A DNA stretch of 41,568 nt from Candidatus Aenigmatarchaeota archaeon (GTDB taxonomy: Archaea; Aenigmatarchaeota; Aenigmatarchaeia; CG10238-14; SCSR01), in NCBI GenBank assembly GCA_016177025.1, contig JACOWB010000008.1, positions 78,076-119,643 of the forward strand. The letters run 5' to 3'. This document shows, one piece after another, positions 1 through 9,939 of the stretch (positions within the stretch are counted from its first letter, which is position 1; each line of letters opens with the position of its first letter). The notes under the pieces were generated by a model. It was not told where the DNA came from. It saw nothing but the letters and a program-made list of their open reading frames with translations, and did not search any database. The translations under genes were made by a program, and so were the position numbers.

Positions 1-16
1 CGATAAAGTGAATGTT

Positions 17-538
17 ATGCCAAAGGGGTTGTATCAGTTTTTAAGACAAACATGGAAGAAACCTAAGGAAAATCTAGGGGATATACTAAAACAAAGGTTA
101 GTTGAGTGGAGAAAGGAAAATGTGGTTGTCAGGGCTGAAAACCCTACCAGATTGGACAGGGCGCGAGAAGTAGGCTACAAAGCCAAGCTGGGATATGCTA
201 TCGCTAGAGTGAGAGTGAAGAAAGGCGGTAGAAGAAGGAGAAAACCTGATAAGGGAAGAGGGCCAAGCCATGCTGGATTGGTTCATTTCACTCCGAAAGG
301 GTTGCAGTGGATTGCTGAAGAGAAGGCACAAAGAAAGTTCAGCAACTTGGAGGTGTTGAATTCTTATTGGGTTGGGTCAGATGGTGTCAGTGATTGGTAC
401 GAGATTGTAATGGTTGATCCTAACCATCCTAATATAATTAATGATCCTAAAATCAACTGGATAAGAAATCCCGCTAACAGAAGAAGAGTATTCCATGGCC
501 AGACAGCTGCAGGAAAGAAATCAAGAGGATTAAATTAA
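17..538 (+). CDS. rpl15e: 50S ribosomal protein L15e
   Basis: Translation [16 protein letters not shown]...[35 protein letters not shown]...[17 protein letters not shown] matches L15e. ATG at 17 preferred over GTG at 8. Confidence 0.95.
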   Translation: MPKGLYQFLRQTWKKPKENLGDILKQRLVEWRKENVVVRAENPTRLDRAREVGYKAKLGYAIARVRVKKGGRRRRKPDKGRGPSHAGLVHFTPKGLQWIAEEKAQRKFSNLEVLNSYWVGSDGVSDWYEIVMVDPNHPNIINDPKINWIRNPANRRRVFHGQTAAGKKSRGLN

Positions 539-557
539 CCAAAGATTAATTCTTATT

Positions 558-1289
558 ATGAAATTTTTTGATTTGCATGTCCACAGTGCGTTCAGCGGTG
601 GAACCAGTAGTTTGGAACAATTGGCATCTACAGCTAAGGAATTGGGATATACTGGAATCTGTTTTGCCGAGTATTTCCAGAATGAGAATCAATTAAAGAA
701 ATTGAAAGAAGAGATAGCAAAAGCTAGTCGGAATGTTGCCATTGAAATTTATCTAGGGTTTGAAGCAAGAAGTCCTAATGAACTGCACAGGCTAGTTGAA
801 CGGAGGAAGATGTTTGATATACTGCTTGTACAAGGCGGGAATTTGAAGATGAACAGATTGGCATGCGAAACTCCTGAAGTTGATATTTTGACGCATCCCG
901 AAAATAATAGGAACGACTCGGGGTTAAATCAGGTTTTACTTAAATCCGCTGCAAAAAATAATGTTGCCATTGAAGTTAATTTCAGGGAAATTCTGTTGGC
1001 GAGCAAAAGAACTAGGAATTCTATAATTAGACACGTGTCTAATAATGTTAGGTTGGCTAAAAAATTCCATGCACCGATAATTTTATGTTCGGGGGGAATA
1101 TCACACTTCGAGTTGAGAGACCCACAGATAATGATGTCGATGGCGAATCAATTAGGATTGAAACCGAATGAAACTAAAGATGCGATTTCGAGAATTCCTG
1201 AAAATATAATCAAACAAATAAAAGAGAAGAAATCCGAGAAATGGATTATGCCGGGAGTTAGGATAAGATGGAACAATATAAAAAACTAA
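558..1289 (+). CDS. rnp3: Ribonuclease P protein component 3 (Rpp30, PHP-like TIM barrel)
   Basis: N-terminal FFDLHVHSAFSGG, 'AIEVNFREIL' region; located between L15e and Pop5-like gene. Confidence 0.88.
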   Translation: MKFFDLHVHSAFSGGTSSLEQLASTAKELGYTGICFAEYFQNENQLKKLKEEIAKASRNVAIEIYLGFEARSPNELHRLVERRKMFDILLVQGGNLKMNRLACETPEVDILTHPENNRNDSGLNQVLLKSAAKNNVAIEVNFREILLASKRTRNSIIRHVSNNVRLAKKFHAPIILCSGGISHFELRDPQIMMSMANQLGLKPNETKDAISRIPENIIKQIKEKKSEKWIMPGVRIRWNNIKN

Positions 1290-1618
1290 AAATCCTATCG
1301 CCTACATTAAGAGAGAAAGAACGATATATCTCATTCAAAATTATTTCAGAAGAACCAGTTGTTTATTCGGATTTAGAAAGTGTAATCTGGTCAACGCTTT
1401 TAGAATTTTACGGTGAATTAGGTATGTCACAAATGAGCTTAAGGATTGTAAAAAATTTGTATAATGAGAATGGACAAACATCTGTGATAAAGTGCAACAA
1501 CAAATCCGTTCCAAAGGTTATTGCTGGATTAGGATTAATAACAAGATTAGGGGAATCAAGAGTGGTTTTCAAGATACTGAAAGTCTCGGGAACCATTAAA
1601 AGCTTAAATCTAAAGTAA
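1268..1618 (+). CDS. rnp2: Ribonuclease P protein component 2 (Pop5/Rpp14 family)
   Basis: 116 aa, 'LREKERYISFKIISE...GELGMSQMSLRIVKN'; overlaps rnp3 by 22 bp; conserved order before psmA. Confidence 0.85.
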   Translation: MEQYKKLKILSPTLREKERYISFKIISEEPVVYSDLESVIWSTLLEFYGELGMSQMSLRIVKNLYNENGQTSVIKCNNKSVPKVIAGLGLITRLGESRVVFKILKVSGTIKSLNLK

Positions 1619-1671
1619 TTTAAATAGGGGAAAGAAATTTATTGTCAAGGTGGTTTTGAATTCCAGATATA

Positions 1672-2373
1672 ATGCCTGAATATATGGGTTATGACAGGAC
1701 TATGGCGATGTTCTCGCCAGATGGACGTTTATTCCAGGTCGAGTACGCAAAAGAAGCGGTTAAGAGAGGTAGCACTGCTTTAGGCATCACATTCAAGGAT
1801 GGCATTGTTCTAGCCACTGTAAAACCTTCCGGCAAGCTTGTTGTATCAGACTCAACGGAAAAAATATTCCAAATTGATGACCATTTGGCAGTAGTTGCAG
1901 CTGGATTTCTTGCAGACGCCCGTTCGATTGTACAAATGATTCGCGTGAAATCGCAGATGCACAAGATAACTTATGAAGAGCCCATTGACGTGTGGAATAT
2001 CGGGAAAGTTGTAGGGAACAGGATGCAATTGATAACCCAGTACGGGGGATTGCGCCCTTATGGTGCGTCCATGCTGTTGGGTGGTGTGGATAAGACTGGC
2101 ATTCATTTAATTGAAACGGATCCGTCTGGGACTTTGTTTGAATGGAAGGCACAAGCAATCGGGAGAGGCGCTATTTTAGCTAACAAAATATTAAATCAGA
2201 AATGGAAAGAGAACCTGAGCGAAAAGGAAGCATTTGAGATTGCATTGGATATAATCGACAAGACAGAAAAATCCGACAAGGAAAAAAGAGAAGTCGTCAC
2301 AGATTTGGCTATTATCCGAAGAGATTCTAGGTTCAAAAAAGTAGATGAGAACTACATTAAAAATTTGAAGTGA
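1672..2373 (+). CDS. psmA: Proteasome subunit alpha
   Basis: MGYDRTMAMFSPDGRLFQVEYAKEAVKRGSTALGI is diagnostic of the 20S alpha subunit. Confidence 0.97.
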   Translation: MPEYMGYDRTMAMFSPDGRLFQVEYAKEAVKRGSTALGITFKDGIVLATVKPSGKLVVSDSTEKIFQIDDHLAVVAAGFLADARSIVQMIRVKSQMHKITYEEPIDVWNIGKVVGNRMQLITQYGGLRPYGASMLLGGVDKTGIHLIETDPSGTLFEWKAQAIGRGAILANKILNQKWKENLSEKEAFEIALDIIDKTEKSDKEKREVVTDLAIIRRDSRFKKVDENYIKNLK

Positions 2374-2431
2374 GCAAAACAAAATTATTTAAACTCTACT
2401 GATGTAGTATAATGAATGATTGCATTTATGA

Positions 2432-3151
2432 GTGATTCTGTTGACTGTAAGTATAGAAAAATCAGTTGTGGCTAAGTTAAATTACGCGCAACAAAAGTTT
2501 GAAATACTCGTAGACCCGAATAAGGCTATGGATTTCAAAAACGGAAAAGGCATTCCGCTAGAGGATATACTCGCTTATCCTACAATTTACAAGGATGTAA
2601 AAACTACAGATGCTGTGCCTGAGAAAGACCTGCAGAAGGCTTTCGGCACGACAGACGTGATGAAGATAGCTACTAGGATACTGAAAGAAGGGGACATACA
2701 AATCACCACCGAACAGAGAAGGGAGATGACCGAACAGAAGAAGAACCAGATTGCAAACCTTATCTCGAAAAGGGGAATAAACCCACAGACGAACACGCCT
2801 CATCCGGAGCAGAGAATCCTGAATGCGATGCAACAAGCTGGCGTGAATATAGATCCTTTTATGGATGTCGAGCTCCAGCTAGACAAAGTCGTGAAGGCTA
2901 TTAAACCTTTATTACCTATAAAATTCCAGAATGTCACAGTGCAGATTAAAGTGTCTCCGCAATTTGCAGGGAAGGTGTATTCCATAATAAAGAGTGCAGG
3001 GAAGGTTACAAATGAACAGTGGCTCAATGATGGTTCTCTGCAGGCAAATATAGAAATGCTTGCGGGTATAATGGACGAATTCACGCAGAAACTTGCGAAT
3101 CTCACTCACGGCAGCTTCGAATCGAAGGTTATAAAGAGGGAAGACGTATGA
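2432..3151 (+). CDS. Ribosome maturation protein SDO1/SBDS
   Basis: SBDS-like 'FEILVDPNKAMDFKNGK...', 'EQRREMTEQKKNQIANLISKRGINPQTNTPHP'; GTG start; directly upstream of the exosome genes. Confidence 0.93.
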   Translation: MILLTVSIEKSVVAKLNYAQQKFEILVDPNKAMDFKNGKGIPLEDILAYPTIYKDVKTTDAVPEKDLQKAFGTTDVMKIATRILKEGDIQITTEQRREMTEQKKNQIANLISKRGINPQTNTPHPEQRILNAMQQAGVNIDPFMDVELQLDKVVKAIKPLLPIKFQNVTVQIKVSPQFAGKVYSIIKSAGKVTNEQWLNDGSLQANIEMLAGIMDEFTQKLANLTHGSFESKVIKREDV

Positions 3152-3807
3152 AAGCGAGAAATGTAGTTATACCGGGTGACATGGTCGAGGAACGGAAAGG
3201 AAGGAAACTAGGGAATGGTGTATACGAAGAAAACGATAAAGTATTCTCGAAATTCTTGGGTGTCCCAAGAGCCACAGAAAATGATATCAATGTAATACCA
3301 TTGTCGGGAACGTATCTTCCAAGATTTGGCGATAGGATAATCGGCGTTATAGAAACTGTAGAAGTGTCGGGCTGGTTTGTTGATATAAACTCCCCGTATT
3401 CTGCGTTCCTTCCTTTGTCGGAGGCTGTGGAAGAATTTGTTGACTTGCAAAGAGCAGAGCTGACAAGATACTTTGACGTAGGCGATATTGTTTTCTGCAG
3501 GCTGTCCAAAGTGACGAAAACTAAAACCGTGCAAGCATCGATGAGAGATTTTGAATCCCGAAAACTCAGAAATGGTGTCCTGATCAAAGTCACACCGACA
3601 AAGATACCAAGGATAATCGGCAAGGAAGGCAGCATGATAATGATGATTAAGGAAAAGACAGGATGCGAAATAGTAACAGGACAGAACGGCTTGGTTTGGA
3701 TAAGAGGGGAGAACAAGGAGAAGGCCATCGAATCAATCCTGACGATAGAAAAAGAATCGCACACAATCGGTCTGACGGAGAAGATTGAAAAGATGCTGGG
3801 TGAATAA
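3148..3807 (+). CDS. rrp4: Exosome complex RNA-binding protein Rrp4 (S1 + KH)
   Basis: 'VIPGDMVEERKGRKLGNGVYEE', S1 domain, 'KVTPTKIPRIIGKEGSMIMMIKEKTGCEI' KH motif; ATGA overlap with upstream gene. Confidence 0.95.
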   Translation: MKARNVVIPGDMVEERKGRKLGNGVYEENDKVFSKFLGVPRATENDINVIPLSGTYLPRFGDRIIGVIETVEVSGWFVDINSPYSAFLPLSEAVEEFVDLQRAELTRYFDVGDIVFCRLSKVTKTKTVQASMRDFESRKLRNGVLIKVTPTKIPRIIGKEGSMIMMIKEKTGCEIVTGQNGLVWIRGENKEKAIESILTIEKESHTIGLTEKIEKMLGE

Positions 3808-4530
3808 ATGGGAAAGAAAACTGATAGTGAATTGATAATTGATGGCATAAGGTTGGACAAGAGGTTGCCTGACCAGACACGTGAGATCAAAATGAAAGTT
3901 GGGAATATAGTCAGTGCGAATGGTTCGGCCGAAGTTGCTTTTGGGAACACAACTGCTTTGGCATCTGTTCATGGACCGCGACCTTTATTTCCAAAGCATT
4001 TGCAGGAATCCCAAACAGGCATTCTTAGGGTCAGGTATAACATGGCACCATTTTCGGTTACAGACAGGAAATCACCGGGTCCTGACAGAAGAAGCGTAGA
4101 GATTTCGAAAGTAACCAGACTTGCACTAGAACCATCTCTATTTTTGGACGACTATCCGAAAGTGACTGTTGACGGGTTTGTAGAAATCATACAGGCCGAC
4201 GGTAGCACGAGAGTTACAGGAATCAATGCATTGTCTCTTGCTTTGGCATCTGCGGGGATACCAATGACGAGCCTTGTTTCTGCATGCTCTGTAGGAAAAA
4301 TCAACGGGACACTGATAGTTGACCTGAACGGCATGGAAGACAACAACTCCGAGTCTGATGTGGCGGTTGCGATGATGCCTGACAAGGATATAGTCACTCT
4401 GCTGCAGATGGACGGCATGCTTACCAAGGAAGAACTGCTTCATCTTCTTGGTCTCGCAAAAAAAACATGCGGCAAAATTTATGAAATGCAAAAGAATGCT
4501 TTGCTGGAGAAGTACAGGGGTGAGGAATGA
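3808..4530 (+). CDS. rrp41: Exosome complex exonuclease Rrp41 (RNase PH fold)
   Basis: 'DGIRLDKRLPDQTREIKMKVGNIVSANGSAEVAFGNT', 'DRRSVEISKVTRLALEPSLFLDDYPK'. Confidence 0.95.
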   Translation: MGKKTDSELIIDGIRLDKRLPDQTREIKMKVGNIVSANGSAEVAFGNTTALASVHGPRPLFPKHLQESQTGILRVRYNMAPFSVTDRKSPGPDRRSVEISKVTRLALEPSLFLDDYPKVTVDGFVEIIQADGSTRVTGINALSLALASAGIPMTSLVSACSVGKINGTLIVDLNGMEDNNSESDVAVAMMPDKDIVTLLQMDGMLTKEELLHLLGLAKKTCGKIYEMQKNALLEKYRGEE

Positions 4531-5291
4531 TGGAAACTTATGCGCTTGAATTAATCCAAAGTGGAAAGAGAATAGACAAAAGGGAATTCCTGCAATTCAG
4601 GAACGCTGAAATAAAGGAAAATGTGATAGCCACCGCTGAGGGATCTGCTTATGTGAAATTGGGAAACACTCAGGTTATCGCAGGTGTAAAGATGAATGTT
4701 GGCACGCCTTTTGCGGACACGCCGAATGAGGGCGTGTTTTCTGTAAGCGCGGAATTCACGCCACTGGCATCAGAAGAATTTGAAAGCGGTCCTCCCGGTG
4801 AGGATGCTGTGGAACTTGCGAGAATCGTGGATCGCGGCATCAGGGAATCAAAAACCATAGAAATGGGGAAGCTTGTGATCACGCCGGGTGAGAAGGTATG
4901 GAGTGTTTTTGTCGACATACACATTATAGACAACCAAGGCAACCTTTTGAATGCCGCCGCGCTTGCCGCGCTTACTGCACTTTTAAACACGCGCATACCT
5001 AAGCTAGACACTGAAGGCAAAGTCCTTAGAGGCGACTATGAACGCAAACTCCCGGTTGTGCACAAGCCTATCACTGTCTCTGTGTGCAAAGTGGGTGACA
5101 AGCTGTTTTTGGATCCCACGAAAGAAGAGGAATCTGTTCTGGATTCGAAACTCTCGATAGCAGTCATGGAAGACGATACGATTTGTGCCATGCAAAAGCA
5201 GGGAAATAAAGGGATTGAATTTGCCATGCTGGAAAGCATGATCGACATAGCTATCGAGAAATCTAAAGAACTGAGGAAACTGGTGAAGTGA
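4527..5291 (+). CDS. rrp42: Exosome complex protein Rrp42 (RNase PH fold)
   Basis: 'GKRIDKREFLQFRNAEIKENVIATAEGSAYVKLGNTQVIAGVKMNVGTPFADTPNEG'; overlaps rrp41 by 4 bp. Confidence 0.95.
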   Translation: MMETYALELIQSGKRIDKREFLQFRNAEIKENVIATAEGSAYVKLGNTQVIAGVKMNVGTPFADTPNEGVFSVSAEFTPLASEEFESGPPGEDAVELARIVDRGIRESKTIEMGKLVITPGEKVWSVFVDIHIIDNQGNLLNAAALAALTALLNTRIPKLDTEGKVLRGDYERKLPVVHKPITVSVCKVGDKLFLDPTKEEESVLDSKLSIAVMEDDTICAMQKQGNKGIEFAMLESMIDIAIEKSKELRKLVK

Positions 5292-5458
5292 TGGGGATCA
5301 AAACTGTTTATAAAAAAATAAAACTTGCGAGGATACACAAGATAAAAAATTCGCCGAGATGGGCCGACATCAGAAAGTTTGGCATGAAAAGAGCCCGTAG
5401 AAGACGAATACAGGTAACCAAAGTAAAGAGATGGCGAAGAACTAGAATTAAAGTTTAA
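5291..5458 (+). CDS. rpl39e: 50S ribosomal protein L39e (55 aa; too short for the supplied ORF track)
   Basis: Manual translation MGIKTVYKKIKLARIHKIKNSPRWADIRKFGMKRARRRRIQVTKVKRWRRTRIKV*. The C-terminal RWRRTRIKV resembles L39e. ATG overlaps the rrp42 stop (TGATG). Confidence 0.85.
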   Translation: MGIKTVYKKIKLARIHKIKNSPRWADIRKFGMKRARRRRIQVTKVKRWRRTRIKV

Positions 5459-5892
5459 ACATCCCAACAAGCTTGAGTGTTTGTGCACTTTCCTTCAACT
5501 GTTACTAATGTCTGGCACAAGCCTCTGACAATTATGGACGTGTTTGGACTATGGAGAGGTGCCGGTATTGTACCATTTGCAGGAGATGTCACACCCGACT
5601 CACCTGGACTTAAGGTCTGGTCTGTTGCAGTTTGAGTATTTCCATTAGTATATACTATTACCACACCCGTGAGCGTCTGGCTGTTAGGATTTAAATAGGA
5701 TATTGAAGCATTAGTCACGCTGTAAACATTAATCCATGCACCTCCACACAGTGTTAACGCCTCAGTCTGATTTCCTGATACGCGCGTTTGTGTGGTTAAT
5801 AATCCAGTGGCAAATATAGAAATCAGTCCGCCGACACCGACTGTAAATGCTATAAGAAGAACTACAGCAATCATAGGAGAAATGGCTTTCAT
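5455..5892 (-). CDS. Type IV pilin/archaellin-like secreted protein (class III signal peptide), paralog 1
   Basis: MKAISPMIAVVLLIAFTVGVGGLISIF N-terminus; Asn/Thr-rich body; C-terminal VRGLCQTLVT.EGKCT..QACWDV. Confidence 0.8.
   Translation of the reverse strand: MKAISPMIAVVLLIAFTVGVGGLISIFATGLLTTQTRVSGNQTEALTLCGGAWINVYSVTNASISYLNPNSQTLTGVVIVYTNGNTQTATDQTLSPGESGVTSPANGTIPAPLHSPNTSIIVRGLCQTLVTVEGKCTNTQACWDV
5811..5892 (-). repeat. 82-bp perfect direct repeat copy 1, encoding the pilin N-terminal segment
   Basis: Identical to 6261-6342, base by base. Confidence 0.95.
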
Positions 5893-6342
5893 TTAGACAT
5901 CCCAGCAGTCTTGAGAGCTGGTGCATTTTCCTTCGGCAGTAACAAGTGTTTGACATAGCCCTCTAACGGTTACTGAAGTGTTTGGGGTGCACGCACCACA
6001 AGACAATCCACCATTGAAGCCTGTTGTACTATTAGATGTCACACCGGATTCTCCCGGACTTAAGGTTGTATCTGCGGCATTTACTGTATTCCCATTAGTG
6101 AAAACTATTACGACTCCTGTCAATGTCTGACTGTTAGGATTTGAATAGAGTACTGTCGTATTTGTAACGCTGTACACATTAATCCACGCACCAGCACATC
6201 TTGTCAAGGCTTCGCTCTGGTTAGAGGTTATCCCTGTTGACGTAGTTGTCAGTCCTGTGACAAATATAGAAATCAGTCCGCCGACACCGACTGTAAATGC
6301 TATAAGAAGAACTACAGCAATCATAGGAGAAATGGCTTTCAT
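5893..6342 (-). CDS. Type IV pilin/archaellin-like secreted protein, paralog 2
   Basis: Same N-terminus MKAISPMIAVVLLIAFTVGVGGLISIF and same C-terminal CQTLVTAEGKCTSSQDCWDV; abuts paralog 1 with no spacer. Confidence 0.8.
   Translation of the reverse strand: MKAISPMIAVVLLIAFTVGVGGLISIFVTGLTTTSTGITSNQSEALTRCAGAWINVYSVTNTTVLYSNPNSQTLTGVVIVFTNGNTVNAADTTLSPGESGVTSNSTTGFNGGLSCGACTPNTSVTVRGLCQTLVTAEGKCTSSQDCWDV
6261..6342 (-). repeat. 82-bp perfect direct repeat copy 2
   Basis: Identical to 5811-5892. Confidence 0.95.
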
Positions 6343-6404
6343 CTATATCTTTAAATAATTTGACGGTGTCGCCTTAAATACTTTTTGTTAGAGATTGCTA
6401 AACA

Positions 6405-6554
6405 TCAGACTTTCAGCAATTCGGCATAACCGCATTTTCCGCATGATAGTCTGTTCTTGTGCTGTCCCAGGATACTGACTCCACATCTAGGACAATATCG
6501 CATTTTTCTCTCTACTTTCCCTTCGTTTACTGAGAAATATTTATGCTGTTGCAC
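6405..6554 (-). CDS. rps27ae: 30S ribosomal protein S27ae (49 aa, GTG start; not in ORF track)
   Basis: Manual translation (M/V)QQHKYFSVNEGKVERKMRYCPRCGVSILGQHKNRLSCGKCGYAELLKV*; CxxC...CxxC zinc ribbon; immediately follows S24e, as in other archaea. Confidence 0.88.
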   Translation of the reverse strand: MQQHKYFSVNEGKVERKMRYCPRCGVSILGQHKNRLSCGKCGYAELLKV

Positions 6555-6858
6555 TGGCCTGTGTTTCACTGTTTTCACCTTTTGTCTCTTCTGCTTTTAC
6601 TGTTTCCTTAGGCTTTTCTTGGAGAATCTTACAACTTACAAAAGATTCGCCCAAACCCCTTTGAGAAAAAACATAATCTATCTGAACTTGCGATATGTCC
6701 ACGCCGTATTTCGAAGCCAGCTCCTTGCCGATGTCAGCTTTAGAAGGCGTGGAACTCCCCAGATGTCGTATCCTGACCTTCAAGTCCTTTCTTTTGAAAA
6801 AGGGATTCTCCTTATCTTCTATTATTTCAATCTCCATTTCAACCAACATATATAGCAT
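6541..6858 (-). CDS. rps24e: 30S ribosomal protein S24e with Lys/Glu-rich C-terminal tail
   Basis: 'MEIEIIEDKENPFFKRKDLKVRIRHLGSSTPSKADIGKELASKYGVD'. Confidence 0.93.
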   Translation of the reverse strand: MLYMLVEMEIEIIEDKENPFFKRKDLKVRIRHLGSSTPSKADIGKELASKYGVDISQVQIDYVFSQRGLGESFVSCKILQEKPKETVKAEETKGENSETQASATA

Positions 6859-7030
6859 ATTTGCCTGTTTCTGTTATGTTCAGCATCTTTGCCATCTCAC
6901 TGTTCACGTCTGTAATCACAACCATCCCCTTCCAGCTTGTCGATAGATTCGTGGACTTGCACGCATCGCATACTTTTTCATTTGTGAATCTTCTGCAGTT
7001 CCTGCAGACCTGCAATCTCTTGGCCATCAA
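6839..7030 (-). CDS. spt4: Transcription elongation factor Spt4 (RpoE'')
   Basis: 63 aa, CRNCRRFTNEKVCDACKSTNLSTSWKGMVVI; located between rpo7 and rps24e. Confidence 0.93.
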   Translation of the reverse strand: MMAKRLQVCRNCRRFTNEKVCDACKSTNLSTSWKGMVVITDVNSEMAKMLNITETGKYAIYVG

Positions 7031-7031
7031 A

Positions 7032-7592
7032 TCACTTCTCAGGTATTCCTTTCTTCTGCTTCTTTTTTTCAGCTTCGATCCATTGCAAAGCCCCTAGCAA
7101 CGGTTGCCTCATGGTTAGACCTATCTTGTTGCCCTCCTCCCATGATATAGAAATTATCCTGCCTTTTACCAGGTCGCCTTCTTTCAGAGTCTTCTTTGTT
7201 TCTCTCCCCAAAAACAAGGAATTCTTGTTGTCAAAGCTGACATAATCGTCCATTAGCTGCGAGATATGAACAAGGCCGTCAAGCGGACCGACACGAACAA
7301 ACGAACCGAACTCCGTGTTGTCCACAACTTCGCCTAACGCGAGTTCATGCAATTCCGGCTTGTACACCAGAGCCTTGAATATCACAGGATAATGAATGCC
7401 CGGGTCTTCTGGAAATATCCTTCCCTCTTCAATCTTGTCCACGCTTATTATAGACAGCACCACGCCTATTTTCGGGTCTATTGTGCATTCGTACTTGTCG
7501 CCTAGAGCCTGCCTTACGGCTTCGCGAGACTTCATAGTAAACTTGTCCGGAGGCACCCTAATCGTGTCTTCAATTGTCAGTATTCGGTACAT
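7032..7592 (-). CDS. rpo7: DNA-directed RNA polymerase subunit Rpo7 (RpoE')
   Basis: '[18 protein letters not shown]', S1 domain '[26 protein letters not shown]'. Confidence 0.95.
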   Translation of the reverse strand: MYRILTIEDTIRVPPDKFTMKSREAVRQALGDKYECTIDPKIGVVLSIISVDKIEEGRIFPEDPGIHYPVIFKALVYKPELHELALGEVVDNTEFGSFVRVGPLDGLVHISQLMDDYVSFDNKNSLFLGRETKKTLKEGDLVKGRIISISWEEGNKIGLTMRQPLLGALQWIEAEKKKQKKGIPEK

Positions 7593-7596
7593 TTCA

Positions 7597-9561
7597 TCAC
7601 AACAAAGAATATGTAATTAGCAATCCTGCAGATAAAAGTGCCACCATGTTCATAACTTTAATTAAAGGATTTAAGCTTGGTCCGGCCGTGTCCTTGCTCG
7701 GGTCGCCAACCGTGTCGCCGACGACAGCGGCTTTGTGCGCATCAGACCCCTTGCCGCCGAAATTCCCTATCTCTATGAATTTTTTTGCATTGTCCCATGC
7801 GGCTCCCATGTTAGCCATCGTTATCGCAAGCAGAAAACCAGTAACAATGCTTCCTGCAAGCATTCCCCCCAGAGCCTCGGCACCTAAGACAAATCCTACA
7901 GCCAAAGGTGTGATAACTGCAATGATTCCAGGGACAATAAATTCTTTTATAGCCGCTCTAGTTGTTATGTCAACACATTTTGCATAATCCGGCTTGGCTC
8001 TCCCTTGCATCAAACCTTTTATTGTCTTGAATTGCCTGCGAACCTCCTCGACTATTGAGAATGCAGCCCTGCCTACTGCACGCATCAAGAATGACGAAAA
8101 CAGAAACGGTATCATGCCGCCGATGAATATTCCGATAACAACATTAACCTTCAGTATGTCTATCACTTGCAATTGTGCAGCCTCAGCATACGCGACAAAC
8201 AAGGACAATGCAGCCAATGCAGCTGAACCGATGGCAAACCCTTTTGTAACAGCTTTTGTCGTGTTTCCTACAGCGTCAAGAGCGTCTGTGACTTTCCTTA
8301 CACTAGGCGAAAGTTTAGACATCTCTGCTATCCCGCCGGCATTATCGGTTATCGGCCCGTAAGAGTCCACTGCGACTATCATCCCTGTTACAGACAGCAT
8401 CCCCAGAGCGGCAATCGCGATTCCGTAGACACCGGCAAAATAATATGATGCGAAAATTGCTGCGACTATCAGGAGTGCTGTTGGATATGTGCTCCTCATC
8501 CCCAATGCAAGTCCTGCGATTATGTTAGTTCCTGCTCCTGTTTTTGCCGCCTCTGCAACCTCCCTGACAGATTTTCTATCGCGCGCTGTATAGAACTCTG
8601 TGATATAGCTGATGATTAACGTCGCACCCAAGCCCACCAGCGCAGCGTAAAATATGTTCATGTTCTGAAACACGAAGTTGGACATCAGATAAAATAGAAT
8701 TGCCGCGACGACTGTTGTCGCTATCACACCTTTATACAAAGCGTTCCAGATGTTTCGATCTCTGCCTAGTCTGACAAAGAATGTTCCTATAACAGAAGCC
8801 ACGATTCCTGCAGCACCTATCGCAAGCGGGAATAAAACCGCATTAGTTCCGATTGTCAGACCTAAAAGCATTGCTGCGATTAAAGTAATTGCATAAGATT
8901 CGAACAAGTCGGCTGCCATACCGGCGCAGTCTCCGACGTTATCGCCTACATTATCGGCAATCACTCCCGGGTTTCTAGGGTCGTCTTCGGGAATTCCTTT
9001 CTCGACTTTACCGACCAAATCCGCACCAACATCTGCTGCTTTCGTATAAATGCCGCCGCCCACCCTCATGAACAAACTTATCAAGCTCGCACCAAATCCG
9101 AATCCGATAGTCAAAGCAACGCCTTGCGTGAAATAGAAAAGTGTCGTGATGCCTAAAAGGGACAGCCCGGCAACAACTAATCCTGTGACAGCGCCCCCCT
9201 TGAAGGCAACGTCCAAAGCCTGCACCAACCCTGCTTTAGCGGCTTCTGCTGTTCTTACGTTAGCCCTTGTAGAAATATTCATTCCTATATAGCCGGCAAG
9301 CCCTGACAAAACTGCCCCCAATACAAATGCCGCCGCTGTGAGCATGTTAAAAGCGAAAAACAAAACTACCGATAATATAATTACAATCGGGGCCAATGTT
9401 TTGTACTGCCTGAACAGATATGTGTTGGCGCCGTTCTTTATCGCATCTGATATCTCGACCATCTGTTTGCTTCCAGTCGGTTTTGACGTGATGTTGAAAA
9501 TCAGATATGCAGAATACAGCAAAGCCAGTACACCCGCGATAAAGCCGAACAACACTACCAT
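7597..9561 (-). CDS. hppA: Membrane-bound proton-translocating pyrophosphatase
   Basis: '[47 protein letters not shown]' catalytic motif and '[37 protein letters not shown]'; multi-TM. Confidence 0.97.
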   Translation of the reverse strand: MVVLFGFIAGVLALLYSAYLIFNITSKPTGSKQMVEISDAIKNGANTYLFRQYKTLAPIVIILSVVLFFAFNMLTAAAFVLGAVLSGLAGYIGMNISTRANVRTAEAAKAGLVQALDVAFKGGAVTGLVVAGLSLLGITTLFYFTQGVALTIGFGFGASLISLFMRVGGGIYTKAADVGADLVGKVEKGIPEDDPRNPGVIADNVGDNVGDCAGMAADLFESYAITLIAAMLLGLTIGTNAVLFPLAIGAAGIVASVIGTFFVRLGRDRNIWNALYKGVIATTVVAAILFYLMSNFVFQNMNIFYAALVGLGATLIISYITEFYTARDRKSVREVAEAAKTGAGTNIIAGLALGMRSTYPTALLIVAAIFASYYFAGVYGIAIAALGMLSVTGMIVAVDSYGPITDNAGGIAEMSKLSPSVRKVTDALDAVGNTTKAVTKGFAIGSAALAALSLFVAYAEAAQLQVIDILKVNVVIGIFIGGMIPFLFSSFLMRAVGRAAFSIVEEVRRQFKTIKGLMQGRAKPDYAKCVDITTRAAIKEFIVPGIIAVITPLAVGFVLGAEALGGMLAGSIVTGFLLAITMANMGAAWDNAKKFIEIGNFGGKGSDAHKAAVVGDTVGDPSKDTAGPSLNPLIKVMNMVALLSAGLLITYSLL

Positions 9562-9566
9562 TTTAT

Positions 9567-9932
9567 CTAACCTATAGCTAAATGTTTCTTAGACTTTAAA
9601 TAAATAGCTTTTCTGCCCAATGCTTTTAATTTTTTCCTCAGTTCAATATCGTTGGTTGCAACTAATGTTTTATCGTCTGCAAGGGTTGTCATGATCCTAT
9701 CAGGCATCTCCGCAGATTCCAAAACCTTTATGTTATATTCCTTGACGAGTTTCAAGGCTACTTTGGCGTTGACCCCTGCAAATGAACTCCTTTTAGAAAT
9801 TCTTATCAACTCCGTTTTCACGGAACTCAGCATTGTCAGCTCATTCTTTCCTATCAATTCATCTATCTCCCTCAAATCAATCTTGAACCTGACAGCATCG
9901 ATTAGGAAGTTCGTATCCAGCAAGACTCTCAT
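9567..9932 (-). CDS. PIN-domain protein (Fcf1/VapC9-like rRNA-processing type)
   Basis: '[16 protein letters not shown]' plus '[33 protein letters not shown]' PIN acidic motifs. Confidence 0.85.
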   Translation of the reverse strand: MRVLLDTNFLIDAVRFKIDLREIDELIGKNELTMLSSVKTELIRISKRSSFAGVNAKVALKLVKEYNIKVLESAEMPDRIMTTLADDKTLVATNDIELRKKLKALGRKAIYLKSKKHLAIG

Positions 9933-9939
9933 AGAAATA

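Noticed and set aside
3129-3950. 273-aa minus-strand ORF antisense to rrp4/rrp41
   Set aside because: Both overlapped plus-strand genes are clear core genes; the translation looks like antisense low-complexity (Ser/Phe/Ile-rich).
7994-8362. Plus-strand ORFs antisense to hppA (also 7574-7987 and 9338-9577)
   Set aside because: Lie wholly or mostly within the strongly conserved hppA and rpo7 reading frames; composition is that of a complementary strand and no protein family is recognisable.
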